64,000 bases of DNA from Pristionchus mayeri (taxonomy: Eukaryota; Nematoda; Chromadorea; Rhabditida; Neodiplogasteridae), in assembly GCA_036245805.1 (NCBI GenBank), contig BTRK01000006.1, positions 10,014,365 to 10,078,364 of the forward strand, read 5' to 3'. Positions within the stretch are counted from its first letter, which is position 1. The number at the start of each line of letters is the position of its first letter. Of this stretch, positions 22,915 through 34,431 are shown in pieces. The notes under the pieces are model-generated. The model was not told where the DNA came from. It worked only from the letters and a program-made list of their open reading frames with translations, and searched no databases. The translations under genes and the position numbers were made by a program.

Positions 22915-23562
22915 TCCAAAAATCAGCAACAATCAGTTCGAGGCGAAGGAGGAAGGGACCATCGCTCCTCTCGACATAATCCCCAAAGGGACACAGATCG
23001 AGGTGGGAAATAAAAGCGCTAGGTCGGATGATAACCTTCTGAATGTTCATAAAAGGTTTCCAAAGTGTCAAAAATGATAGAGTTAACGTTGAACAGAAAA
23101 GACCATTAGGTTGTCATCCGAGGGTGATCATCCGACCTAGTGCCGAAAGAAGAAGCCTACTATGAATAACAAAACTACTACAATGACTACATCCAGATTG
23201 ATCTAGAAAACGAAGTAAACGAAATCGAAGAGCCAGCAACGAATGCTCCCCATTTGTACAAGATCTTCACAGTGGCTCATCTCAATGTCGAACACGCAGA
23301 AGAGTGAGAAATGCTGAACAAGAAACGAAAAACAGAATACATTTCAGATCTAAAAGCGCCACCCAAAAGAGCTTCATTAGCCCTCCAACTACAGCTGCGC
23401 CAGCTAAGAAATCAACTGGTCAGGAGCAAAGGAGTGGTCGAAATTTACAAGTGCATTACAGAGTCAGGCGAGCGAACAGTCGATTCAATATCTTATGCTG
23501 AGTATGACGATCACTACTCTAACTATTATAAGGTAAATTGCAGCAAGGAAAGTCAAAATTAA
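22915..23562 (+). pseudogene. Broken gene interrupted by a MITE
   Basis: The reading frame upstream of the MITE (about 22915-23018; EGTIAPLDIIPKGTQIEVGN) continues in the same sense beyond it as a stretch with AYYE, a stop, then NDYIQIDLENEVNEIEEP. A second stop follows, then an open stretch ending with SISYAEYDDHYSNYYKVNCS. Composition and length look coding (acidic, Tyr-rich), but two in-frame stops and the insertion make it a probable pseudogene. It may be the 5' part of the modular gene that follows at 23.7 kb. Family not recognised. Confidence 0.45.
23019..23140. mobile_element. MITE with CTAGGTCGGATGAT ends
   Basis: Inverted ends CTAGGTCGGATGAT and ATCATCCGACCTAG. A related left end, CACTAGGTCGGATGAGAAC, is at about 52712, followed by a decayed body. 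It sits inside what otherwise reads as an exon. Confidence 0.75.
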
Positions 23563-23699
23563 TGAAACAAATGCGATGCAATCGATAACCAGAAACCGCT
23601 GAGCGTAGCGCTCTAGTTTGCTGTGTCGTGCACCCTTTTGTGGCGAATGTAATATTACTGTATTTCAATATTTTTATATATTATTAAATATTTTCGAAA

Positions 23700-25400
23700 T
23701 ACGATTACTACTCGGGAATGCCGGGCATCGACTCTGCGGAGGACATCGATTACGACAAGAAGTATTACGAAGCGCACTCCACTGATACCATTCCGACATC
23801 CTTCGGACCTCAATCTGCCACACCCCAACCAGACACCACGTCCACTCTAGACTAGCTTTATGGATACGCGGAGCTCGTTGTGAGAACCTTCGATATAACT
23901 ATAATTGTGAACAGATCAGCAAAAAAGACGTTTCGTATTCGTCACTACTCAAACAATGATCTATCCATATCTATGCTACCGTATTACCATCTGCTCCATT
24001 TCAGGGAATTGAAGATGAAGGAAACCCAGATCAGGAAATGGCTCTTGAGATGATGCAGAAAGTTTGTTATCAGGTATACTGTAGATGTACGGTGGATCAC
24101 ATTAATCGATTCATTGCAGATGAAGGCGCAGGCCAAGGCATACGGCATCAGAGATATTAGAAGTTTGGCGAAGAACAACTGCGCTTTCATTCAGACACTG
24201 TATCCCGGGGTACCGTATCTGACCTAGTCTATTGATTTATTGATTGTATTTGCAGCTGAGATGTGCCCAGATCGATCAGATCATGAACTGGTGCGAATCG
24301 TCGAGAAACACTGATGCCACTCCTTCTTCATTCGGATCCGATCCTGCCACACCACAACAAGCAATCAAGTCCAGCCTAGACTTCAATTATGAATTTGCGC
24401 TGAATGGAGACGATCTTTCGAAGGACGTCACTCATCTTGCGGGTTACGATAGTCGAACGGAGCAACAGCCAGCATTCGTGGTAATGTTCTTCGATATAAC
24501 TATAATTTCGAACTGATCAGTAACACATATGTTGTATATTCATTACTAGTCAAACAATGATACATCGTATCATTTCAGGGAATTGAAAATGCACGAAAAC
24601 CGGAACAGGAAATGACACCTGAGATTGCAGAGAAAGTGTGCGATCAGGTATATTAGGTGTACGGTATACTGTAGGTGTACAGTACATGCTAATCGCCTTG
24701 CCAATATGCGGCCGCGGCGACCCGCGGCGGACCGCGGATTCCGCGGATCGATTTTGCGGGAAGCATGCAATTTTTCACCATTCGATTTTTTGATTTTCAA
24801 ATTCTCCATAAAATTTCACATCGGATGGACTATTCATTCACATTTAAAAAAATACATAAATCGATATTTTGAATGCGGCAATACATCAATCGACCGTAAT
24901 CTCAGTTACGAAAGCGACTTGCAAAGTGCTATCACAAACTGCGATTACGGTAGGTTGAGGCATTGTTGCATTCAACATATCGATTTATATATATATTTTA
25001 AATGTGAATGAATAGTCCATCCGATGCGAAATTTTATCAAGAATTTGAAAATCAAAAAATCGAATGGTGATAAATTGCATGCTTCCCGCAAAATCGATCC
25101 GCGGAATCCGCGGTCCGCCGCGGCCGCATATGGGCAAGGCGATTAGCATGTACTGTACAGCTTACTGGAGGTGTACAGTGGAATACCCTCATCGATCCAT
25201 TGCAGATGAAAATTATAGCACGGTTATACGGAACCAAAAACGTCAGCGGTTTCGCGAAGAAGAACTGCGGTTTCATTCACGCACCGTACCTTTCAGGCAC
25301 CGGAGTACTGTATTGGACCTAGTGGGTTTATTTATTGATCGTATTTGCAGGTGACCTGTGCGCAGATCGAGCAGAGCACTAATTGGTGCGAGTCTTTGGG
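23700..25400 (+). pseudogene. Tandemly duplicated four-cysteine modules
   Basis: Exons repeat in order. Module 1: 24005-24073 (GIEDEGNPDQEM..KVCYQ), 24120-24209 (AKAYGIRDIRSLAKNNCAFI), 24256-24480 (RCAQIDQIMNWCES). Module 2: 24579-24647 (GIENARKPEQEM..KVCDQ), 25206-about 25294 (FAKKNCGFIHAP), 25351-about 25400 (TCAQIEQSTNWCES). Four Cys positions are conserved, and the introns are also duplicated (CTTCGATATAACTATAATT in both). Damage: an in-frame TAG in the exon before module 1 (about 23850), a GT-to-GC donor after 25294, and a foldback in the second-module intron. The third exon of module 2 runs into the repeat at 25430. The protein was probably secreted and Cys-rich. Family unknown; a DUF19/T20D4.11-like fold is only a guess. 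Confidence 0.55.
24675..25160. mobile_element. Foldback element FB-III in an intron
   Basis: Palindrome with ends ACATGCTAATCGCCTTG and its inverse. Arms of about 200 bp share CGGACCGCGGATTCCGCGGA and GATGGACTATTCATTCAC. GGTGTACAGT occurs at both edges (about 24674 and 25169) and may be a 10-bp target duplication. One diverged arm is at 31690-31870. Confidence 0.8.
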
Positions 25401-25429
25401 ATTACGGTCGAATTGAATTGATGTTATGC

Positions 25430-25672
25430 CTTAAAGAAGGGGTAACACGAATGAATGCTAGGGAGTCCCACCACGAAGATATTGCGCTCGCAATGGGAAA
25501 CTGTAGCCAAATTAATACAAGAACGAGGCGAAAATCATGTAGATCGAGTGAAACATAAACGAACTAGCCACATCCCTGCGCCGTCAATGAACTTTGCGCG
25601 TATGTAAATAGCCTCAGAGTTGTCTGTGAAACTTCGGATAAAGTGCTTCATTATCGGGCTGCCGGCTTCTAT
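25430..25672. repeat. Inverted copy of 1-241
   Basis: Reverse complement of the window's first 241 bases. It begins within the last exon of the duplicated-module gene and so truncates it. Unclassified. Confidence 0.7.
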
Positions 25673-25838
25673 TATATGCACATAGTGGCTAATCGAACTA
25701 ATTTTTCGTGTTACTCCTTCTTTAATCCAGCCACTGTTCTTCCATTTCTACTATGCTTCACCTATCCCACGGTCTATTCATTCATCTCGCCATTTTACAC
25801 GCCGAGAACGAAGAAGCCTCTCGAATTTGTACTTCCAA

Positions 25839-26138
25839 ACCCTACAGCTAGAATCGCACAGATAATGCAATTCCACAATTCGAAAAATTCTTCACATATG
25901 TACAGTTGTTCGTTTCTCAATCTGAGCGAAGTCTCAGGATTGCTGATAAATGTGTCATTTTTGCCAATGCAGCCATTTATCAGAGTCGATCCTCCTCACA
26001 ATCGATCCTGATCGATTAGGATCGAGAATCGTAAAATAAACCAAATGATGTAGTACTCCTGTGCTCTCGTACATTTTTCGGAGATATAACCCTACAGCTA
26101 GAATCGCACAGATAAATTCCACAATTCGAAAAAAATCC
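25839..26138. repeat. Pair of direct repeats
   Basis: CCCTACAGCTAGAATCGCAC and CCACAATTCGAAAAA occur at 25839-25896 and again at 26087-26138 with an 8-bp deletion. Non-coding. Confidence 0.6.
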
Positions 26139-26489
26139 AGGATGATACATCGTTGCTCTACTAGAGCCTGACTGAAGGGAAAGGAATGGGGAGTTGCTTA
26201 CTATAACGGCCCATCACTGTTTGTTATTCACTAGGAATGAGGGAAATCCAAAATGCATTAGGGGCGAGCAGTGTTAAAACAAAACCATATACAGAGACTT
26301 TCCGGCCAACCTGATATAAATCCCCCGATAGCGCGTTCTTCTCACATCATCCAGATGAAGAATGTCAAACTCTGATTGGATTATATGACTTAAAACGGCT
26401 GAGTTCCAGTATGGACCTCTTCATTTTCCACATTATCTCTTTCTAGCCGATAAAATTAAGTCGAGTCAATCCACTCACCTCTCGCGCCA

Positions 26490-26790
26490 GATCCTATAAT
26501 GATAAGCGGGAACCGGGCCTTTCTCCCACACATGATGAGTTTATTTTAACAACCTCTTGCAGTGCACACCGGCCGGCCTCTCTATATTTCCCACACTCTC
26601 TGGAATTCTCTAACCGATGGAGTCATTGCATTGCAATAAATGACTGATCTGATAAAAAGAAGTGCAGGCGGCGAGCCCTTTCCCACACACAGGTTGCGTA
26701 TCTTCGAAAGACCGAGTCTTTTCGTTCTCTAACGCTCTGTCTCAATTGTATTCGTATCACCAGATCAGATAATGAGATGAGGATAAGGTC
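26490..26790 (+). promoter_or_regulatory. Cluster of GATA-type sites upstream of the galectin gene
   Basis: TGATAAGC (26497), CTGATAAAA (26648), CAGATAATG (26765) and GGATAAGG (26780) lie 0.4-0.65 kb upstream of the start codon. In nematodes TGATAA sites are bound by intestinal G. Confidence 0.35.
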
Positions 26791-27113
26791 GGGCAGCGAG
26801 CCCTTTCTCCCACGCAGATTGCGCCGATCCCAATGTCATCCTGATCCTATCAGCAAGGCCTTGCAGAGAAGGGTCAGGGAAATACGCCAAGCTCCGCCTC
26901 TATCACTCCTCCACAGTGTGATCAGTGAGTCTTAATCGCTTTTGAGTAGGAGACCGGTTTGCTCGTATTTGTCCAACCGATTCTAGACATCAAATGCACG
27001 CACTCGAAGACCGATTTTTTAAAAATTTTCAAATAAAGTTCCACTTTCTTGCTGTTCTTCTGAGTAGTATGCGCCCCGTGTGTTTTGGTCAAAGTGCCTG
27101 AAAAAACTCACAA

Positions 27114-27125
27114 TATTCACCTTCA
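27114..27125 (+). promoter_or_regulatory. Possible spliced-leader acceptor
   Basis: ATTCACCTTCAG ends 27 bp before the galectin ATG with no upstream donor in view, as expected for nematode trans-splicing. Confidence 0.45.
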
Positions 27126-27152
27126 GGAAATAAACCGACCCTCCTCTCAAAG

Positions 27153-30100
27153 ATGAAGCTGCTTTTCGTCGTCCTTCTGGCGGCCGTCGCCGTTGAGGCC
27201 AAATCGATGAACAGGAAGTACCACAAAATGGTGAGCAACGGTTAGCCTATCCAAATTTGTTTAGTCTCTTCATGTAAATGTTGCACGACTCATTGCATTG
27301 CGGTCTCATGAGCTCATTATTTATCAATTGATCTGGGCCTGAGGGATGAAACAATTCATGATGTGAGCTTTTCTCCTAATTGATACTAACCTAGTTGTCT
27401 GCTTCGATGAGGCGAAGCGACAATGCTGCTCCGAAAAGTGGCAGAGTAAGCAACTCCAGTATTTGGGATAACATAATGGAAGCAATTGTGAAGAACAAGA
27501 AAGAAGCAACAGAAAGCAATGTTCATTTTAAAGAACTAGGCCATTTAGATTTTTAGGCTAACGGCGTCATACGTTCATTAATTAATTATTTAATTAAGCC
27601 CCCCACCGTTTCCATCATTGGTCACTACATCGAAGGCTTCCACAAGTTCAACGAGACTGTCCACCTCGCTCCGGGCAAGAACTCGCTCTTGATCAAGGGA
27701 TACTGGCCGGGAGCCGGAGAGTGAGTATTGCTGTATTTAACCAAGCGTTCATTTACATCAAAACACTATTTTTTTCCGCCCTAACGTTGTTAAACATTCG
27801 CATCAGGATTAGAGCCGGGTCGTTAAAAAAGAAAAGACTTGGCAATTTGCCAGCCGTTGAAAAATAGTTGGAAAATTTCCAAAATCGTTGTTTTTCTAGG
27901 CCCTCTTTTGTATCGTTTTCCCTTTTTAGAACGCCTTGCACAAGTGCTGAAAATCTGTCTGAAGCGGTAGTACTATATCTTGGTAGATAGGTATGGTTTA
28001 GAGTTCGAGAAACGATACCAGTGCATCTTCATTCTACAAACTCTCTCGTCGATCGACCGTTGTAGAGAGTGTGTAGAATGAAGAGAGCGTGGTATCGTTT
28101 CTCGAACTTTAGTATGGTTGCCCCAGTGATGACTCTCTTCATTCTGCGTGCTCTCTCGCCGATATGATCTGAGTGAGATGGCACTGAATGAAGGAAGTTA
28201 TTCGTTGCTGATCGCTCCCAAGTTAAAACGCTGTCTCCCTAACACCGTCGGCGTATGTGGCACAGTCTTTCAAAATCATTTTCTGGGGATTATACTTGGG
28301 GGGTATTAGGGGTGGGATACACTTCAGCCGGAAAATTCAAGTACAACTCCTAACAACAGGTGTTCACTGCGAACGCCATTCAGTCGGATTGAAAGAACAA
28401 TGACCTGAAGGACCTGGCACACCGATTTTTCGAAAACTTGTGCAAAGGGGTTCTCGATGGTGCTGATCATCGTGGTCACCTTCATTTTGCACCAACTCGA
28501 TCGATAGAGCTAGGCTGCATGTAGGCTGCACCTACTTTCTTGTCCGTAACTCAGCAACCGTTTGAGGAATCAACTTCTATTTTTTACAGAGGCAAAATAA
28601 GTATACCATGACTCCGACAACACTAAATTTGAATATTTAAATTTATGCTAATTATTGAAAAAATCGGTTCTCGAATATAAGGCAAAAACCAACGACGAGA
28701 ATTGTATGGGAAGATGCGCCTTGTTCTGGGGATCATTTTTCGTATGCAGGGTATGGTGTTTGACCTCGTCGTTTTTTCTGCTACGAATTATTATCTGCCC
28801 AATTTATCGCCTCTACGCCACACACTCAACCCAAAATTTAGGAATAAAAATGTGTTTATTAGGGGTGGGATACACTTCAGCCGGAAAATTCAAGTACAAC
28901 TCCTAACAACAGGTGTTCACTGCGAACGCCATTCAGTCGGATTGAAAGAACAATGACCTGAAGGACCTGGCACACCGATTTTTCGAAAACTTGTGCAAAG
29001 GGGTTCTCGATGGTGCTGATCATCGTGGTCACCTTCATTTTGCACCAACTCGATCGATAGAGCTAGGCTGCATGTAGGCTGCACCTACTTTCTTGTCCGT
29101 AACTCAGCAACCGTTTGAGGAATCAACTTCTATTTTTTACAGAGGCAAAATAAGTATACCATGACTCCGACAACACTAAATTTGAATATTTAAATTTATG
29201 CTAATTATTGAAAAAATCGGTTCTCGAATATAAGGCAAAAACCAACGACGAGAATTGTATGGGAAGATGCGCCTTGTTCTGGGGATCATTTTTCGTATGC
29301 AGGGTATGGTGTTTGACCTCGTCGTTTTTCTGCTACGAATTATTATCTGCTCAATTTATCGCATCTACGCCGCACACTCAGCCCAATATTGACGAATGAA
29401 AATGTGTTTCAGTGTCAAATATACTCTGCACGTCACTCACATCGCAGAAATTGAATCAGCGAGTATATTTGACAGTGAAACACATTTTTATTCGTAAATT
29501 TTGGGTTGAGTGTGTGGCGTAGAGGCGATAAATTGGGCAGATAATAATTCGTAGCAGAAAAAACGACGAGGTCAAACACCATACCCTGCATACGAAAAAT
29601 GATCCCCAGAACAAGGCGCATCTTCCCATACAATTCTCGTTGTTGGTTTTTGCCTTACATTCGAGAACCGATTTTTCCTATAATTAGCATAAATTTAAAT
29701 ATTCAAATTTAGTGTTGTCGGAGTCATGGTATACTTATTTTGCCTCTGTAAAAAATAGAAGTTGATTCCTCAAATGGTTTCCGAATTGCGGACAATAAAG
29801 TAGGTGCAGCCTGCATGCAGCCTGGCTCTATCGATCGAGTTGGTGCAAAATGAAGATGACCACGATGATCAGCACCATCGAGAACCCCTTTGCACAAGTT
29901 TTCGAAAAATCGGTGTGCCAGACCTTGATCGATTCTTACGCGACCGTCGGCATATGAGGGGCTGGAATGGACAATTTCTATCCCACTGAGAGAATAGATT
30001 GGGCTATGCTTCGTGTATTTTGTATAATGACTCGTAAATTATTGTCTTCAATTTCTTGGGCGTTTTCTTGCTTATGACCAAAATTAATCAAATTTCTTGG

Positions 30101-30716
30101 AAAGGTGAGTTTCGAGAGATAGTTGCTTTTATTAGTATTTCTATGACGTTTATTATTCACAGGTCGCTATCTTCAACACTGAGATCAACGGGCAGTACGA
30201 CATCGAGGAGAAGAGAACGATTCCCCTCAAGCGCAGGCAGGAGTTCACCATCGAAGTGCGCTCAATCGAGGAGGGACTGCAGGTAAGGGAACTTTGATAC
30301 TTGATCTTTGATCTTTATTACGGTCTCTTTGGTAGATCACTTTTTTCAGATCGATAAGCAAATTTGGTCACAATAAGCGAATAGAGTTCCGTACTGCGGA
30401 TATTCGGTTTACAGTGGAAGTTTTTTAAACTGAAAAATGTGTTTTGTTTAAAAAGGAACACAAATTCCAGTTTATCGTCAACGACGAGTGGTACAAGCTG
30501 TACGAGCATCGCATCTCACCTACTAAGGTGATTGACAATAACAACAAAAACAATAACAATAACAACACGAATAGCACCATAACAATAACAAACAACAACA
30601 TTGCTTTCCAGATCAAGTCCCTGCTGATCAAGGGCGACATCTCGATCAAGACCGTTGATCAGTTCGAGACTGAAAAGGATATGAGCAAGGACTACTACGA
30701 GCGAGTCGAGTGGTGA
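27153..30716 (+). CDS. Secreted galectin-domain protein (5 visible exons)
   Basis: Exons: 27153-27230, 27599-27720, 30163-30282, 30456-30527 and 30612-30716. Residues 1-17 (MKLLFVVLLAAVAVEAK) are a signal peptide, unusual for galectins, most of which lack one. Exon 2 carries GHYIEGFHKFNETVHLAPGK and an IKGYWPGAG turn. Exon 3 has VAIFNTEINGQYDIEEKRTI, in the place of the family's beta strands that end in the sugar-contacting W..E.R region. Exon 4 has FQFIVNDEWYKLYEHRI and exon 5 IKSLLIKGDISIKTV, both typical C-terminal galectin strands. The canonical H-N-R and central Trp residues are not evident, so sugar binding is uncertain. Exon 2 ends in phase 2 but exon 3 needs phase 0: a small exon in the 2.4-kb intron is probably missing from this model. 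That intron also holds hairpin A and a foldback. Confidence 0.8.
28001..28108. repeat. Hairpin repeat family A
   Basis: The best-conserved copy: GAGTTCGAGAAACGATACCA mirrored by TGGTATCGTTTCTCGAAC, with a GATCGACCG centre. It lies in the second intron of the galectin gene. Confidence 0.85.
28304..29409. repeat. 553-bp tandem duplication
   Basis: 28304-28856 and 28857-29409 are near-identical head-to-tail copies that start TATTAGGGGTGGGATACAC. Differences cluster at the 3' end of the unit (CCACACACTCAACC against CGCACACTCAGCC). The unit contains one arm of an FB-II foldback, so only one of the two copies can pair with the single right arm at about 29460-29940. Confidence 0.9.
28388..29950. 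mobile_element. FB-II foldback in the galectin intron
   Basis: The right arm (about 29460-29950) is the reverse complement of the repeated left arm: GTCTGGCACACCGATTTTTC-like ends, CAACTCGATCGATAGAGC and ACCATACCCTGCATACG. The centre has an extra inverted pair, GTGTCAAATATACTC / GAGTATATTTGACAGTG, at 29410-29480. It is related to P3 at 4355-5369. It has no coding capacity of its own. Confidence 0.8.
30538..30600. repeat. AAC/AAT-rich simple sequence
   Basis: Imperfect (AACAAY)n run inside the last galectin intron. Confidence 0.8.
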
Positions 30717-31689
30717 AGAACTTGAACGAAAGTACAGAATGTGAAAATAATGACGATTTATCTAATAATTTTGTTCAAAATATGCACCTTTATTGCATTT
30801 GGTTATGCACTTGACTTTCATCTTTTTTCCTTTTGTATTTACCCGAATTAGCGGCATATTAGTCGACTCCGCGTAACTAACTATGCCATTATCGATTCCA
30901 TTTCCAATTAATGTTCCGTTCATCGATAAATCGTTCAATCGTTTCACAACTCACAGAAGTATCCTCATTTCGAAGATTACTTGTTTCGAGATTGTATTTT
31001 CCCCGTTGCGTTTCTCACTCTATACTGCTGCAGGCCTTCTCACCTAAGGGAGACAACGAGAGAGTATCTGATAGTGAGATAGCAAGTTCACTGATCCTTC
31101 CATATTCATCGCAGCGCTGGTAGTGGAACTACGTGCCTTTATCTCGTACTGCGAACCAAATCCGCATTAGATACGAACCAACAAGGGATCGCAAAAGGGG
31201 ATCATGATAGGTGATTTGATCCGAAAACTCCCGTTTTTACACGAACCCATGTAGGTCAGAGAAACAAGGGATCGCAATAATGGAGATGCAGAGTTTAACC
31301 ATTTCGAAAGAAAATAATGAGCATGGGCGCTATTTATGAAACGGGAAGTGTTGCAGTGGCAGTGAGATGATGTGCTCGCTCCTTCGCATCTCGATAACAG
31401 TACCCCTTCTGCTGTACTACATCTTCCCGGCCGCGAATGCTGTCACCTGTCGCTTTAAACGTAGAGAAGGAGTTATGAAGTAGGCTAAAATAACTACTAC
31501 TCCGTCGCTTTTTGTGTCGACTTAATTGTCGACTATTCTGCAGCAGGACTTGCGAGGGAGACTTCTGCTTTGCGGTGATATACGATGGTCGATCACCGGG
31601 TGCGACAAAAGACCCAGTTCAAAAGGTTTGAAATATCATACATTAATTTTGAGAGCACTATATTCTAGTGTATGTGTGTGCTGAACTTC

Positions 31690-31870
31690 AGTACGCGCTA
31701 ATCGCCTTGGTCATGTGCGTGCGCGGCGGACCGCGGCTTGCGCGGATTGATTTTGCGAGAAGGAAAATATTTTTTAACGATTTGAATCTTTTATTGTCAA
31801 ATTCTCCATACAATTTCGCATCGGAAGGACTATGCATTCATATTTGTAAAAAATAAATAAATAGATATTT
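31690..31870. repeat. Single arm related to FB-III
   Basis: CGCTAATCGCCTTG, GCGGCGGACCGCGG, GGACTATGCATTCA and AGATATTTTGAAT follow the order of the left arm at 24683-24880. The opposite arm is missing. It lies in intron 2 of ET-module gene 1. Confidence 0.7.
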
Positions 31871-32877
31871 TGAATCCGATAATGTAGCAACCTTCCGTAT
31901 TGTCTGAAAATAAGTCGCTCCGCTACAATCGCAATCGGTCAATCTGTCTCGATTTATCAAACGTAAACAAAGGATTTCGCGAATTATCTGTTTTACTTAA
32001 TCAATTCGTATTGTGCTCAGGAAAAAAGTCAGAATGAAAACCGAAAATTGAGATATAGATTTTTTGGCCTATTTTCACTCGTAGAATTCGAATTTCCGCA
32101 TCACAGTTTACAAGATGTCGATCTAAAAATATTTGGTGCAAAAATTCGGTTGTTTTTAGATCAAAATTATTCAAATCCGAGGTCTTAGGATAACCATTTC
32201 ACTGGATACCAGAACACCTTTTTCTTACAAATTAGGTACTCGGGGGGGAGGTATTTTTGAATGAGGAATCTAATTAAATCATTTATTTTTCCTCCGATGG
32301 AATATTTTTTTCAGGGCGGCCATTTTCAGCATTCAAACGGCCATACACTTTTTCCACGATGAGCTAGATTTTCGAACTCTACGTGAAAATTTACCACAAG
32401 GGCACGTTCAAATTGGAATTTTTTTCGCTGTACGGTGTGATTTTTGAACTTTTACAAACATTTACCAACTCCCGCAAGCAATTGTTCGCTTAATTGCTTG
32501 CAAACCTGCACAAAACAAGATATTTTCAGGAGCAGGGCTGTCTCATTGGTAAAGATGCAGCGCATTTAAACGGTCGTTGTTTGACTGACTCTGCTAATAA
32601 TACCCAATGTGTATGCAAGTAAGTGCCAGCTTGTTGTATCGGTAAAATCATTTTAGTACCGACTTCTGCTCTGACACAGCGTCGACGACTCGAACTAGAG
32701 GCAACGTGACGTGCGGTACTGATAAGGTATCGATGCATCGAAGCGGTTAAAAAAACGTTACTAGACATGTTCAGAACTGCCAGTTTTGTGCAGCTCGGTT
32801 GAGGAGTGGTGAGATCTATCAATTTTGTGGCAATGTCGATATTGCCGTATATTCAAGAAGGTGAGTCCCATGTTGTA

Positions 32878-34119
32878 TTGGGGTGTCCGGAAAGTTCGTA
32901 TAATTTTTTGTTTTTATTTTTTATTCAATGCTTTACAATTCTCAGTGACCAATGTATGCCCCCTTCTTTCTCACTACCTCCCTCCAGCGATTGGGCAGGG
33001 TCTCGATTCCTCTCTTCCAGAATGCGGGTTTCTTCGAGACCGCCCAGTTCACGAAAGCCCTCACAACTTCATCTCGATTCTTGAACTTCTTTCCTTTGCA
33101 GAACTCAGAGAGAGAGCGGAAGCAGTGGTAGTCGCATGGGGAGAGATCCGGGGAATACGGTGGATGGGGAATCCTCTCGATCTTCAGCTCGTCCATTTTC
33201 TTCTGGGTCATCTTCGCTCGATGTGGGCGAGCATTGTCCATCAGAAGAAGAATTTTGCCCTGGTTCAGGAGTCTGGGAGGGACTCTGATCGCGACATCTT
33301 CAAGTTGTTCAGAGAAGAGGTCGGCATTGATGCTGGTGCCAGGGGCGAGGATCTCCCAGTAGATGGGACCGAGCACTGAGAAGAAGAAGCAGAGGAGTTC
33401 CTTCTTTCCGTGCTCTTCCTTCTTCGGGACGGGCGTGGGCTTCTCATCTGCATCCACCCATTGCAGTCTCCTCACAGGGTTATCGTACGTGATCCACTTC
33501 TCATCTGTAGCGATGATGGAATTGACCCATCGAAGATTGGATCTACGATGGAGTAATTCCCGACAGACTTGAACACGATTTTTCAGCTGTTCGGGGGAGA
33601 GGTCATGGGGAATCACTTGTGGGAGTTTCGGCTTCTTCCCAGATCGATGGAGGATATCGGACACCGATGATCTGGGAGTACCAGTATCCTTCTTCAACTC
33701 ACGCACACTGGCCATGGGCTTGCGCTTCAGTGTGCGGAGAACGAGAGGCTGATCGAGGGAGGGAGGGCGTCCAGAGCGGGGTTGATCATCGAGACCAAAC
33801 TCCCCTTTCTTGAAGCGGGAGAACCACTTATAGCAGAAGGGTATGGAGGGGGCGTCAGCTCCTTCCGACTGGGCCAGGGCAGATTGGGCCTCCTAGACGG
33901 ATAGGCCAAGACGGTAGTAATGAAGTAAAACTGCTCGGAGGTAGAGATGGGAGTCCATCACAAGAATCAATGTAGCAACTAGGAGACTGGTTAAATCCTC
34001 TCACTACTCAACGTCAGAATGATGCAATACATTGTTGACAAACAGATTGCGCAATCACTGCATTTGATCGCGAACTGACTTTTTTCCGAAGCATTATACG
34101 AACTTTCCGGACACCCCAA
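32878..34119 (-). mobile_element. Mariner transposon A
   Basis: A 1242-bp element with inverted ends TTGGGGTGTCCGGAAAGTTC, flanked by TA on both sides. It lies in intron 5 of ET-module gene 1, 17 bp past that exon's GTGAGT donor. The close copy at 44323-45515 is more decayed. Confidence 0.93.
32942..33958 (-). pseudogene. Mariner transposase, one in-frame stop
   Basis: The frame would give 338 residues, the usual mariner length. It is open except for a TAG at 33895-33893 (codon 22). The N-terminal half has the helix-turn-helix DNA-binding region (FCYKWFSRFKKGEFGLDDQP, then GRPPS). The DD34D catalytic triad is complete: Asp in IATDEKW, Asp in LLMDNARPH, and Asp in PDLSPCDYH, 34 residues after the second. 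Only the early stop prevents full-length product; initiation at the later Met (33715) would lose most of the DNA-binding domain. The near-intact state suggests recent arrival. Confidence 0.92.
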
Positions 34120-34431
34120 TATAAACTGCGTGATTCATGTGCTCGAGATCAATCCATTGCAGGGTGGGCTATCCCCGACCACAATCTTGCTCTCGCCACC
34201 TTGACCACAATGTACTCTGCTACTGCGACACTGTAATTTTTCCTTCTAGTCTAACACAAATAATTTATTTTAGGGCGATAATTGTGCTGCGCAGCTGATG
34301 AAGGAGCAAACTCTTGTAACTGATTGTGTAAGCGTGTATAATCTACACAATAGATAAAGAGTAATACAGTGCGTAAATAAGAGTCGCCATTGTTAGAACG
34401 CTCACAAGCGAGGACAAACGGGCTAGTAGTA

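Noticed and set aside
24625..25011. 128-codon plus-strand open frame
   Set aside because: It lies wholly in the FB-III palindrome, with a mirror frame on the other strand.
32825..33379. 184-codon plus-strand open frame
   Set aside because: It is the antisense shadow of the mariner transposase, which has family motifs and lies between matched TIRs.
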